Positions 14,636 through 27,300 of a stretch of 64,000 nucleotides of DNA are shown one piece after another. Position 1 is the first letter of the stretch; each line of letters opens with the position of its first letter. The notes under the pieces are model-generated. The model saw only the letters and a program-made list of their open reading frames with translations, was not told the DNA's origin and ran no database searches. The stretch comes from Portunus trituberculatus (Eukaryota > Arthropoda > Malacostraca > Decapoda > Portunidae), in NCBI RefSeq assembly GCF_017591435.1, contig NC_059268.1, forward strand, positions 15,196,684 to 15,260,683, given 5' to 3'. The position numbers and the translations under genes are program-made.

Positions 14636-14862
14636 ATGATCTATGCTGAGTGTTTAGTATTAATTTTCTGTATTTGTTCACACAGATTCAGCTTGCCAGT
14701 GTGTTTTCGGCAGAGGCAGCAGAACGAATCAAGACACGAGTAAGGGACTTAGAGATTGGCCCAGTTCAGAACCATGATGATTTGTATTCCAGAATTGCTG
14801 ACGCTGTTGTAGAAAACAAGGGTTACGTGGCTGAGCATCCTCTAACTCGCACTTTTTGGTAA
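8701..14862 (+). CDS. ACAD9: Acyl-CoA dehydrogenase family member 9, mitochondrial (12 coding exons)
   Basis: Exons read from splice sites: 8701-8844, 10731-10825, 11230-11333, 11488-11696, 11804-12040, 12397-12522, 12646-12766, 12859-13070, 13173-13341, 13764-14003, 14358-14497, 14686-14862. All introns are GT-AG and phases match, giving 657 residues (the human protein is about 620). The start is the first ATG and begins an Arg-rich, acid-free presequence typical of mitochondrial import. Motifs: CLTEPSSGSD (212-221, acyl-CoA dehydrogenase signature 1), QVLGGLGYM (432-440, signature 2) and FEGTNEILR, with the catalytic base expected at Glu459. The tail segment AMTAVLSRASR and the ending AEHPLTRT match ACAD9 rather than VLCAD. 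Known role of the family: FAD flavoprotein on long-chain acyl-CoAs, and complex I assembly factor (MCIA complex with ECSIT and NDUFAF1) at the inner membrane. Oddity: Ser442 sits where signature 2 usually has Asp/Glu/Asn. A donor-like GGTAAGT overlaps the stop codon, so an alternative 3' end is possible. Confidence 0.95.
8852..9087. repeat. Two (GT)n arrays in ACAD9 intron 1
   Basis: (GT)n at 8852-8911, beginning 7 bp inside the intron right after the donor, and (GT)n at 9027-9087. The first could influence use of the exon 1 donor. Confidence 0.85.
9735..10196. mobile_element. Foldback element in ACAD9 intron 1 (89-bp inverted arms)
   Basis: Arm 9735-9823 and arm 10108-10196 are imperfect reverse complements, from CACTGTCCCCGAGAAG to GATTTGACGTCACAT. 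The 284-bp centre is mostly (GA)n blocks interrupted by AATATGAAAACGAATAAG. Both arms carry the palindrome TGACGTCA (CRE) beside CAGCTG. The left arm is followed at once by TATATAAA. No ORF is seen. Confidence 0.75.
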
Positions 14863-15163
14863 GTCGTGTGTTGTAGTTGTGTCTACTTCCCATGGCACAG
14901 TGATAATGAGATGGATGTAAATATTTTTGGTATTGACGTTCAGAATGCAATTATGTTTATAAGTGACATAACAAATTGTATATATAAACTCATATTTTCA
15001 TCCAATATTTGTAAATGCTGTTTAGAATTACTGACTTGTAAGTCTTCAGAAGACTGACATAATATATTGAACTGAGTGTATGATAATGGTAACTCTTAAG
15101 TAAGAAATTAATTCTTTTGTCAGGCCAAACCATTAAGTTGGTGCACAATATGACCTAAGTTTT

Positions 15164-15169
15164 AATAAA
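15164..15169 (+). terminator. Candidate ACAD9 polyadenylation signal AATAAA
   Basis: First clear AATAAA after the ACAD9 stop codon, about 300 bp downstream. Further AATAAA hexamers follow near 15225, 15426 and 15707, so the site actually used is uncertain. Confidence 0.35.
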
Positions 15170-18100
15170 TATGGGATTTATTGATGTTTGAAAATTACTA
15201 TATACAAATAGTATTTAATGGAAGTTAAATAAATGTGAAGTTATTGATTTCAGAGTCATATAGATGTGAAAGTAAGTGTGACAAACATTGTGTTGTCAGG
15301 CAAAGTAGACCATACTGGTTCTTCCTTTTCTGTCTCAAAGCTCCAAGAGTACTCATGTGAACTGTCACTAAGAGTGCTTTGGGAGATGGTTGTCTTTCTT
15401 CTAGTTGACTAGTCCTCCAATTTAAATAAATATTACATTTTGAAGATAGTGTGTTCTGAATACAGTTTACTTCACAAATATTGTTGCTAGGTTTTATTTA
15501 CTTAGCCTGACTGTTTTTCTTTGACTGCTGTGACCTGAAATTTGAGGACAGTTGCATTTACCATTTATGTGTGTTACTTCAGATAAATTGACACAAATAT
15601 ATGTATTGAATATTACAATATCAAGTAAAGTTAATATACATACTATGAATGAAAAAAAAAAAAAGGAAAAATCTTCATGTATGCTTGAAATGATTATACT
15701 TAAAAAAAATAAAGGTGAAATTGATCTGAGGTCTGTGCTTGACAAGTCGATATTCCTTATTGGTCAACGTTATATGAAGCATACATGTTGAACTACCTCA
15801 AAAGTATTTTCATATATGGTTTGTACAATAGTTGTAATAAAAATGGACTGAAGGGAAAGGTGGTTTTCATCCTCCTAATCACTGTGTTACTCTGGATGAA
15901 AAAGAACTGATTTGTATTAGTATCTATCTGTTCAGCTTTGCTTGTGTAAGATGAAGAGAGCCGAGTTGCTAAGAGTATGGTGATGTGATCTGACAACTAA
16001 TGAAATAAGTAAGGATGAGCTATGTCCATGCCCCTTTACCTCCAAATACTTAACCCCTTCAGTACCATGCCACGTTTTCATATTCACTGTGGTTACTATT
16101 TGGCGATATTATACACTTTGAAAACTTACATGGGGATTAAAATAGTAAAGACTAGCTATTAATTGCATCTCAATTAAACCTCATTGGTTACGATACTGCC
16201 ACTGCGCAAAACTATTAATCTTCCAACCTCCATAGACCCTTTCTAATGCAAATAAAATTGTCTCATCATACCCAAAAATCATGGTAAAAATGCATCTGTA
16301 CTGAAGGAGTTAAGAATCGTACATCTACACCAATAAATAATAACCTGATAATGTCATAGTTAAAGCTAACACTAGATTACAGTATCTTAATTACACACCA
16401 CTGCCTTATGTTATTGCTTGCATGGAAAAATTAAATGCAGAGTCAAGTCAACTTGCATATTACTAAACAAATCTTCCTTTTTTTCCAAATATCCAATTTT
16501 TACACAAATTTTGTTCTCTATAGTATTGATTACGTTCTGTGACTCTTAATACACTCAAAAAACTGTAGTAGCATCACACACAGAGTCAACAAATCAAGTA
16601 CTCGTCATTACAGCTGGAACACTGTTATACATACATGGTCTTTAAGTATACATAATATTTTGGGGAGGAAATCACACTTTGCAAAATTGCTACATTCTTT
16701 CTTTCATTTGTTGACGAGTGATACACCATAAGAAAATCAAAACCAATGATGGAAGTGACATGCAGTAGTCTTACAAATCTAGAATTTATATACTTTCAGT
16801 CATAAAAGCAACAAACAATAATAATAATATACATCATACAATTTTCCCGTCCTACAACTCCAGCCACTATTACTGATGCATATTGCAAGGAGCTTCCTTC
16901 AGTAATGGCAACAGCAGAACTCTCTCCTGTTCTTATCTATATTCATATTTATATACTGCAATCCCTTCCTCTCCCCCTTTCATTTTAGCAAATTTTGTTT
17001 CATGCACCTACAATCATACACATTCTATCTTGTTCATGCACTTCCATAATGTTCACATACAGTATCAAGCCTTGTCTATATGCTGTGTTTCATCATCTCC
17101 ACCACTAAGTGATTTATTTTGTCTTCCTCTTTCTATTCATTCCAATTTTATCTACTATTATCTTCTCAACCAACTTAATATTTTATTCCAAATTCATTCT
17201 CCTAACACATATTATCCTCATTACTTTGCTTTTAGTCTAACTCACTTTTTTCTCTTTTCCATGTTCTTATTAACTTTTCTACCATCTATCGTTTCAATAG
17301 ATGAAAAGTTGCTTTGCATTGAAATATTAACACTGCTTACTTGTATAAAACCATTGGAAAACTGCAGTCAATTTACTACATATCTAAAAAGGTGAACATT
17401 TTAGCCAATCAATGAGCAAGAGCACTGCAATGACAGGGCAACAGTATTACTATGTGACTGATCTGCCTTAAACAAGCAGGAAGAACCAAATTAAGCCTTC
17501 ATTTACTTGCTTCATGTCATGTTTTATGTAGTGACCTTCATCTAAGCCAAGCATCCTCCCCCCTCAAACTTAAGCATCAGCATCTATCAAATATTGAAAT
17601 AAAAAATTCTAACATCAAGGCACAAATTTTGCATATCAGATTATCATGGCATGAGCTGATCTGAAGAGCTGACCATCCATAGGTTCTATTTTTTATGATA
17701 ATTTCCATAATTTTTTAACTTATTCTTGCCAATAGTAGAGCTTTTCAGATTTGAAAGACTACAGCATGCACATACATATGTATGGCTTCAGTGACACCAA
17801 GCCAGCGACTCCAAGGTGTGACTTCAAGTTTTGTTTATAAGACTTGACTGTTCATGGTAATATTACTTGGTGTGTCACTTTTTCTGGGAAAATGTTAGCC
17901 ATAACGATCTTGATTCAAGCCAGATTACAGTGAAGTGAGTTAAATTAGGTAATGAACATGATATCTGTTTCTTTGGTTAGTCACCTGAGAGGAACCATTA
18001 TAGAGTCAGAGTAAAAACTTGTCTGGAAACTTTCTATGATTCTAATGACTGGAGATCTAAGGTCATGTTCTTATTAAATATATAGTGAGGAAAGACTGTT

Positions 18101-20001
18101 TTTTGGAAATCTAGTCACTCTAAAGAAACAGGAGCACATGCATAAGTGATTTAGCAATAAATGGCTTGTGACCAAAAAGAAAAAAAAGAGCAGGAATGTA
18201 TTGAGTTCATGTAATCATTATACATTCTTCTGCCTCACAAGCAGCAGAATCCTCAACAAACCATGAAATACGCAAAAAAAAAAAAATAAATAAAACAAAA
18301 ATAAATAAATAAATAAATAAATAAATAAAAATAAAATAAAATAAATAAATAAATAAATAAATAAAATTAGTACCTGCACCAGTTGATAGACTGTATGGCG
18401 ACAAGTGATCTTTTTTTTTTCTTTTTGCTATTCTGCATGATTAGGAATGCTCTGACTCAACGAAAATGACTAATGGAAACTCACTAGACTTGCATGGTGA
18501 GAGGCAGCAAAAAACAGGCACAAAGCAAAAGTAGAATAAAATACATACATTTGTATAAGAAATGTAGATAATGTAGGACAAGTTCAGTGTATACTCTTGC
18601 AGCATGGAAAGTACCTGAATGTTACATTTTCCCTATGAGTCTTACAGAGTTCTTTAATGAATGACCTAAAGGGAAGACATTGACTGACTGATGGACTAAT
18701 GCACCTGGCTGCTGCTGCTGCTGCTGCTGTCCCAGCGTGCCTAACACTAAGGTAGCACTGCTGTCGTACACACACTAAAGTGACACAGCCACCTAACATA
18801 CACTCTTCATTGTACACATCACAGATACACTTGACCAGCTACAAGCTGAATATTAATACATGTAAACAAATTATTGCAACAATAATGGAATATCTTATAT
18901 CTTCAAAAGTACTACACTCAACTTCTCAGAAAATCAGCTAGAAAGGTTCAGTTGGAAACTGTTATCCTATAATTAGTCATCTGTAACTATATCATTACCA
19001 TGCACATCAAAATGCTATAACATCATAAGTAATCCAGCATTAAATATTACACATTTTGTAAGAGAGATAAATAAACTAATAACATTTTATTCAACATGCT
19101 CTTCATGCTAAGATAGATGGAGGAGTTTAGACTTAACACTTCAGATTCTTATACTGAGAACTGTTGCTTAGCTATCACAGAGACAACACATTACTGGGGA
19201 CAATACTTGAGTACTGTGGAATGACAATGACATGAGCTTCTGCTTTGTGTAACGTTAAATCATTCCATTTATTGTCATCACATTTAATTTTGCTTAAGGT
19301 CCTTCCTTTACGGATTTGGACAATATGCACGTTACTGAATTGTTATTTAAGTGTGTTATTGATATTGTCAATAATAATGAACATTGCTTTTCACTTTTTG
19401 AGGGCTCCTTAATTCTGTGGTAATTAAAGGTAATAACGAAGAATGATAATTTTCATTGCCTCTAGTTTTATTTGTTTTCATTTTTCTGAGCCTTCTTTCA
19501 CAGAAGTCTAGCACCTTCTATTGAAATTGAATAAATTGACCTCCATATGAAATTGAACTCAGTGATATGAAAATAAAGCAGTTTTTCTGACTATTTCAAG
19601 AGTGGTTTTGTATTCAGGAGTATGATGATGTTTATACTAAGCACCAGTTCCCTGTACAAGAAAAGAGGTATGTTTGTTAATCAAAATCCTTCCTTTTAAG
19701 ACCCTCCATTTGCACAGATTAAGTTTTTTTTTTTTGTAACCAAAATTATTTGGAAAAGATGCAAAATAAAACAGCTTGAAGAAATGATGCATGAAAACAG
19801 CAGGAATAGACTACTGACATGAAAACAGAAAATAATGCAATAAAAATTGAATAATTAAACTGAAATATGAAGTTTTCTATAATTTAGTAGGCAACTTACT
19901 CATGTCATGCCGAGGCTCAGAGGAGGAAGAATGGAACAGAGCATCATCATGTCAATTTCTGCAAAGTATGTAGAAAATCTAACTTTATTTCATGAATGTG
20001 T

Positions 20002-20043
<42 letters not shown>

Positions 20044-23000
20044 CCATTAAAATAATCATGCAGTTTGATGATACAACTGACATTTGTGCCAAAATCGTCC
20101 CTTTTATTTACTAATTGCTATTTTCACAAAAACAAGAAAGTGAAAGAAATTCTATAGAAAATTAATGTAAGAATTAATATGTATTGATGCTGAACAACAG
20201 CCAAGTTTCTTAGAGCGAAATTTAATGTTGACAATAAGAGATAGTCATGGAATATTCCTGTGAAAGGAAGTTTTATATAAGTCTTCCCCCTCGCTTGTCA
20301 TCACAAGAATCTAGTCTTGCCTCTGTCTTCTGCTTATATTTACTGTCAGAATCACAAGTTCAGATACTGATGTAATCAGTCTAAATGGCATAGAAACAGC
20401 TAAAACTGTTCCTGCAATGATCACTTATGAAGCTAAACACTAGTGCTATTTTTTAGTAATTAACATAATGTTCAGTTTATGTGTGTGGTTCAAAGCTAGA
20501 TACCTCCACTGTGGCTTTGTACAGAGGTCATACAAGAAGAATGGACTATAAAATAAAATAATACATAAATCCTCCAAGATTATGCAGCAATAACTATGTA
20601 GCCTCTAGCAGTGTTGAGAGGTGACTCACTCCATCACTGAATATTTGCTGCAGTTCATCTTCCCTTTGATATCCACTCACCAACAAACCTAAATAAGAGA
20701 TATGTAGCTGGATGAACTGTACACAGATTGTTCCAAGCCAGATTCAAACCAGCACATGTGGCTCATGGCTTGGTGCACTAGCCATCACATCACAAAGGTG
20801 CCATATGACCCTATAAAGATGACTTTATTTCAGATATCAAATATTTTTTATCCATGGCCCATAGTGCAAATTTTGCTGCTCTTAATTTTACCAGCAAATC
20901 TGAACTGTATTACAATACCAAATCTACTGTTCAATAACATTTCAAATCAAGTGGAGAGGCACACCTAAATAATAGGAAATAACTTTGTTTTTCAAAGCAA
21001 TATGAATAAATCAAATCATATCAGCTTCTGACAGAATTATAAGAAGAGGACAGAATGAGGACTAAGACAGAGGCTTTGAGCATATCACAGACTAGGTCAG
21101 CCCCAAGACCTGAGCATATCAGGTCTACACAGAGGCTCCATTGCAGTATGCTAATTAAGCTTAAACTGTCTACTGGACTCTATTTCTAGTATAAGTCACT
21201 TTATCTAGGAGTGCAAAAAATTACTACCTAAGTCACTTCATCTAAGGGTGCAACAAATGAGCACAAAATGGTGTGGGTAAGACTATAACACAGTATGCAA
21301 CAAATAATCACAGACATGAAAACAACAAACTTTGCACTGACTAGAACAGTATACAGTAGAACCTTAGAATATTGGAACACTTTTAATTCTAGTCAAGATA
21401 TAAAAGTTTCAAGACAATGCTTGAATATCAACAATCTTAAAAGCTGAGAACCATAACATCAAATTAACATATCAGTGGGCATTAATTCTAAGGCTATTCA
21501 CAAGGTAAGCATTGGTCTCCAGATGTTGGAAGCCAGGAGCAGTACAGTAGTGACAGTTCCTTCTGCTGAAGAAAAATGACACTCTTGCAATGAATTTTAT
21601 CATCTTAACAAAGCCTACAAATGTTGATGGATCATATTGAAGAGATGTTAAAATGAATGAGAATTAGTAACAGAGCAAGGATTTTTGATTTGTGATTCTC
21701 AAACCAACTTCTTATAGTAAGAACAAAACATGTTAAGATACAATTCTGGATCTAATGAGCAAAGTTATTGATATGATTCACAAAAATAAAATTGATGAGG
21801 TAAATAAATATCTGCAGAGCCACAAATTATTTTTACACAAGCAAGTGTATGACTAATGACATTTGACAAGACTTTGTATGAAGAGCTCATCATAACTGAC
21901 TGTACTCCTGCTCAATCTGTTCCAGTGCAGTCCCTTGAGGTAACCAGTATGCCCTCCGTTACTCCTTCAAAGACAAATATCTAAGGTTTTTCACAGGATC
22001 TACTGTATCAGACAAAAGTTGCTATAAATAGCCATAAATTTCAAAACATAACAAAGTAAGAGAAAATACAGTAAGAACATCAAGAAACTTCAGCCTGAGA
22101 CATAATAATACTGCAGATGGATGTCTAGCCCCATCTCGCATTATTAACAGATGGTGCAACATACAGATCACACTGCACATGTTACCTTCACTAAATAATG
22201 AAGGTTTTCACAACCATAACAGCATAACAATTGCAATATTTGCCACCATATAAGACAACTGCATAACATGTACCCATGTCTTCCAAAATATTTTTCTTGA
22301 AAAAAGTTATTTCATTACAGATGCAAAGGATACACAATGAACTTTTATACTTTTCCCTGAAAAAGTCTTATCTAGCAGCAAATGCATAGATTTTCTGATG
22401 CATACCTGTCAAAACCACAACACAATTTGATGATGTTGTAATTCTAACAAGAACATCTTCCTTCAAAACATTTTCTTTTCTATTTCAAACAGCAATAACT
22501 GTTCTGTTATGAGTCTTTAAAGTATACAACAAGGCAGTGTCTATGTATACATTTTTGCCTAATTTTAGCATAACAACCCAGTATTATGAATATATCTGAT
22601 GGTAAAGCAAAATACACAGTACTGTACCAAGTATCTGCTTTTACCTGAAAGTTGTGCATCAAATAAAATTTATCAATCATTTTACGATGTGAGAACTGGA
22701 AAAAAAACAAATGATTTCTTACTCTATATGACTAGATATTGAAAATCAAAAGCAATCTAAATATATCAAAACTTCTTCTAAGCAAAATTATTAGACTATA
22801 ATTAAAATCCCACATTTTGCTATAGACAATCTTTAGCACACTATGCATTGTGCAAGATTTCTTATAGTTTTTCATATGTTTTTGTTACTTCACACATACT
22901 GTTAGATTCCGTTCTGTCAATCATCTAGGTATAATATTTTTGTGCTTATATTTTTTCACATGATCTACTGAATCTCATTCTATGACCTCCAGAATTACTG

Positions 23001-24046
23001 AGACCCCACAATTAGAATTTATCTGCCAATTGATGCACAAACACAGTAGACTTAATTCAACATTATCACTTTAGAATTGAAAGTATTAATGTTCACATAC
23101 TTACAGTAATTATTTTCTAACTTTTGCCAATGAAACATTTCAAGCTTGAATACAAGTAATGAAGAATAATGTCAGTGTTCTGATTGAATATGCCTAAAAT
23201 CATTTGTAGAATTATCCTTTTTCAAATAGTAAATACTGTCTTCAGGTCTTCAGGAACAAGTTCCTCATAGACATCTTAAGCCAGTATGGTGTGGCAACTG
23301 GCTTAACTCTTCTAACAAAACTCCATGAACTCCATAAAAGAAACACAAATAACCAGTAATTCTGATTGGCTGACTTCATGAAAATCCTAGAGTACCAAAG
23401 CTAGGCACTTTTGATATAGCAGCTCAGATCTGCAATTATTGGCTGATTGTTTTGTCTGGAAAACTCTCTAGTGTTGATAGTGCTGAATGCAACTACATGC
23501 TATTCAAGCTCAAGAATGTCACTCACAATCCTTTAAATGTAGCTGACAATACCAACTCTACAGAGCTAAGAGTATTAGTGGAATCAGCCTAATGTTGTGG
23601 ATACCTTTATGATTTACTGTAAACATTCAACAACTGTATTAATATATCTCAAGAAAGTAAGACAATACAAAATAATAGCGGACAAATATGTTCAAGCATT
23701 GTGCCAGAAAATATCAAGTTGTTCATAATTCTACTTGAAACCATCATGTGGTGACAATAATATCACATTGAATTCATTACCACCATAACCCTTATTCTCA
23801 TTATAAGCTGGGGCTCAGACCCAGCCAATATTAAAAATGTCATTCACAGGAGTTCAGTCACAGGGTAATTCTTCAAAAGAAAAAAATAAATCATATCATA
23901 TGAATGCAATTTAACAACAAAACATTACAAGAATGGCTGGCTGGGGAAGGGGACCAGTGAACACTGTACTTGTTTTTCCCCTTATGACTTTGATTAACAT
24001 GAAGGCTTTTGACTGATGGTAAGCCAGTATTCAGTAAAAAATTCAG
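15170..24046. other. AT-rich, microsatellite-poor tract between the convergent ACAD9 and DDHD1 3' ends
   Basis: Apart from MITE copy 2 (16050-16313), (AAAT)n at 18294-18364, (CTG)n near 18707-18729 and (AC)n at 20003-20041, this tract lacks the long dinucleotide arrays that fill the rest of the intergenic DNA. No ORF here resembles a known protein. It may include long 3' UTRs of the two convergent genes (inference). Confidence 0.5.
16050..16313. mobile_element. TTAA-flanked MITE, copy 2 (with internal insertion)
   Basis: Same family, with ends TTAACCCCTTCAGTAC and CTGTACTGAAGGAGTTAA. At 264 bp it is about 50 bp longer than its relatives because of extra sequence near 16150-16215. Confidence 0.8.
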
Positions 24047-24052
24047 TTTATT
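24047..24052 (-). terminator. Candidate DDHD1 polyadenylation signal (AATAAA on minus strand)
   Basis: TTTATT on the plus strand reads AATAAA on the minus strand, about 250 bp past the DDHD1 stop. The whole 16-24 kb tract has further candidates, so a much longer 3' UTR is possible. Confidence 0.3.
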
Positions 24053-24303
24053 TTGTAATTATTCTAAGAGTAGAAAAGAAAAGAACAAATTGTTTTCTCC
24101 CATCATATAGTTCATACGGAGGAGAGACTGTCATTGCTGCTTATTCAAACAAACCTTAATTTATGGAGGAAGCAGAATGACATAATATTTTCCAGCTAGA
24201 ACACATATAACTCATGATGTATGCACTTCCCTCCAATGACCTTTACTTTCCTCAATCTTCCTTTTGTCAGACAGGAAGGGGTGGAGGGAGGCACTGGCCA
24301 GAA

Positions 24304-27300
24304 TTATGGGCGAATAATCTCCAGCTTGCTGGCAGAGGTGGGTGGCTGCAAGTCAGGGTACAGCACGCTCAAGATAAAGTGAGACACATCGTAGTTTGTC
24401 CAGTATGAGGTGTGGGAGGTGATTGCTGAGATGTAGCTATTTTCCATACTTCCCTCCCTCAGCACAAAGTCCATTCGCTCCATGAGACCTGCAAGTAACC
24501 CAAACTTCTTACAAGTGTTCATCATTACTTGCCTTCTGAATTCACAGAGGAAGAAGGTACCTAGCATACTGTAATGTAAGTGTTCAATAAAGCTGAATAT
24601 TCACACAATCATCAAAATTTTTATTACATCTTGCATATGAGAATGTATTGTTAACGAATGTAACAGGACAACTTGAGAAAAGGATATCTGATGTAGACAA
24701 AATCAATCAAAAGCTCAAATGGTAGTATCTGAAGTCAGCACATGCACCAACTCAGCAGTTAATATAAAACTTGTTAATGTTAAGTAAAACAAACAAACAT
24801 ATCAATAAAATGAATAAAAATTCATAATGATAAAATATATAAAATAAACATAAAAACAAATAAATAAAAAGAGCTTATGACTTGATTCTTATACTCCTGT
24901 GGGTAGAGAAGAGTCTAAGACATGAGACATTCCATAGGATTCCTGTCAGTGGCAAGTATCAAAGCAGATGAGAAAGAATATCCATTAACAACTAATGTAT
25001 GTCATGTTAACATGCATAAATTGTTTTACATTACATCTTATTTGAAGTGTAATAGCTGGTTGCAAGAACACAATAAATAAAAACTATGACTCATTCCAAT
25101 CCACTTTTCCATTGAAATATTCACAATTTATATCTTTGCTGGCAGTTCAATGGCTTCATGATGCAACTTAACATTTCAATAGACAAATTCTTGGAGAGCA
25201 TTCAAAGCCGGAACATTTCTGTGAGAAACATATTGGTTATAGCAGCAGCCAATGCTAGTGCAAACAAACACTCAGTTATTTGGGGCTGCATTGTGTAACT
25301 TACCTGCAAATGTTTAAGTGTCCACATTTTTGTGAAGAGATTCATCAAATAAAGATGGCAATAGTCGTATCAAATACACACAAAAATGCTAATCATTGAT
25401 TATAATTTGTCTTATTCAGCAACAACTACCTCTAGAGTGCATGGTTGCTGATTGTTGTCACAGCTACTAGGTTGTTTTGCTATTGTGACAAATAATAATG
25501 CCTCCACATTACTGTAGCTGTGTGTTGGTTATCCCTTTACTACTATGAGTACCAACATTACTGAGCATGTATGACCAAATCACAGCCTCTTCAATAATCT
25601 CAACACCATGCAGACAGGTTTGTATGGGATGTCTCACACCAGAAGCTAAGAAAGCCACACTACTATAGCTACACTAACTATGCCTGCTATGCCATGCTCA
25701 CACTAAACAATATTTTTCAAGCTCTCTTTTTTGTGTGCTATATTCGATCATTTAATGTGGTAAGCTGTGGTCTGTGTTTGATAATTCAGATGAATACGAC
25801 TAACTTGTACTATTTAAGATGAAAAAGCAACATAAAAAAAACAGTAGTTTTTAAAACCTCATTACTTGTATTACCTTTTTGAAATACATAAATTGCATCA
25901 TGCAACTTATTTGCATATACAAATAGTAAATGAAATGCTACCTTTTCTGAGGATTATCAGTCTAGTATACACTTACACACATCAGTATAAATTAATGCCA
26001 AAAGAAATTAAGCCTTCAAGTAGTGGTATATGTTAATTTGAGAATGGAAATTCTGAAGTGAAAACTATTTTCCTTAGATGTAATATTCTTAGCTTGTGAG
26101 ATTCAGGTTTATTGATAACATATTTAAAGGTTTACTGGAGTGTTCCAAGTCAACCATGGTATCATTCTCCAGGTATGTTCTCTGGCCTGGACAACAGAAA
26201 GGCACAGAAGAAAACAAAAATAATAATGGGAATAATCAGTAAAAAGTGAGATACATGTCACATTGTATGAAACATCGAGTGGATATGTACATGGTTCAAA
26301 AAAGAGCTTGACTTTGTTGGTGTTATACCTTGGGAACAGTGGCACAAGAAAAAAAAAAAAATTACCTTTCCATGGGCAGGTTTGGTCATGATATGTTTAA
26401 CTTTTTTCATCACTCCAAGCTATTTCACTACCTCCTACAATGGCATCCTCAGTCATCACTCTTTTCTTTAGTTCTTTGTCATATTCATTTCCTTCTACTT
26501 TCACATAAAATCTCCTTTCTCTGTGCTTTCTCCCAATCATTTAGAACAAAGCCTAGCAGTAGAAGGCTGTGGTTTAATATGTGATCAATATTACTGTAAA
26601 TATTCAAATCATAAAATATGTTGAGATTTAAGGTGAACCCACTTCTTCCTTCCTGCAGGACTGAAGCTACTTCAGGGATGGTGGAGCCACTGTCACTTGA
26701 TCTCTTGCTGCCTTTCATCAGTCCCCAAAGACTCCATGAACTTGCTCCTCCTGAAAGATTGGACAATTACTATGTGGATCATTCACAAATTCACTAAGAC
26801 ATTCCCCACTCACACACATTTTTACTCTTTTCTCTCTAGACAGACTAGTGTACTGCTTAATATCTATATAGGCATCAAACTAACAGGTCAGCAAGAGCAA
26901 GGTCTAGTAAAGACTAACACTAGTATTATGTATATATACAGTAAATTATGTAAGTGAAGCTCATCTTCACGTTAATGTGGTTTTTCAAAGTTTCATCAAT
27001 TCAAAATCCCTCTGGAACAGCCGATCCCATCGCCCACCACTTGCATGGTGTAAGCAGCCTTGTGTGCTGCTATGATACAGGGGGGTGAGGTTGGGGGCTG
27101 GGGAATCTCACCTCCTCTATTTATTCCTGTAAAAGGTCACAGAGCTTTGAAGCTGAGCCCTCTGTCTGCCATGGGCCCAGTATAACTAATCAGGCATGCA
27201 TAGCTGTGGGGAATGAGGATTTTCAATGGCATTGGAAGGAACATATGACCCATTTGGCTCATTTTATGTGTGACACTTTCTGCCTTGCGATACAACTTCA

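Noticed and set aside
16883..17395. 170-residue plus-strand frame
   Set aside because: Ser/Phe/Tyr/Leu-rich translation of AT- and pyrimidine-rich DNA, no recognisable domain or splice context.
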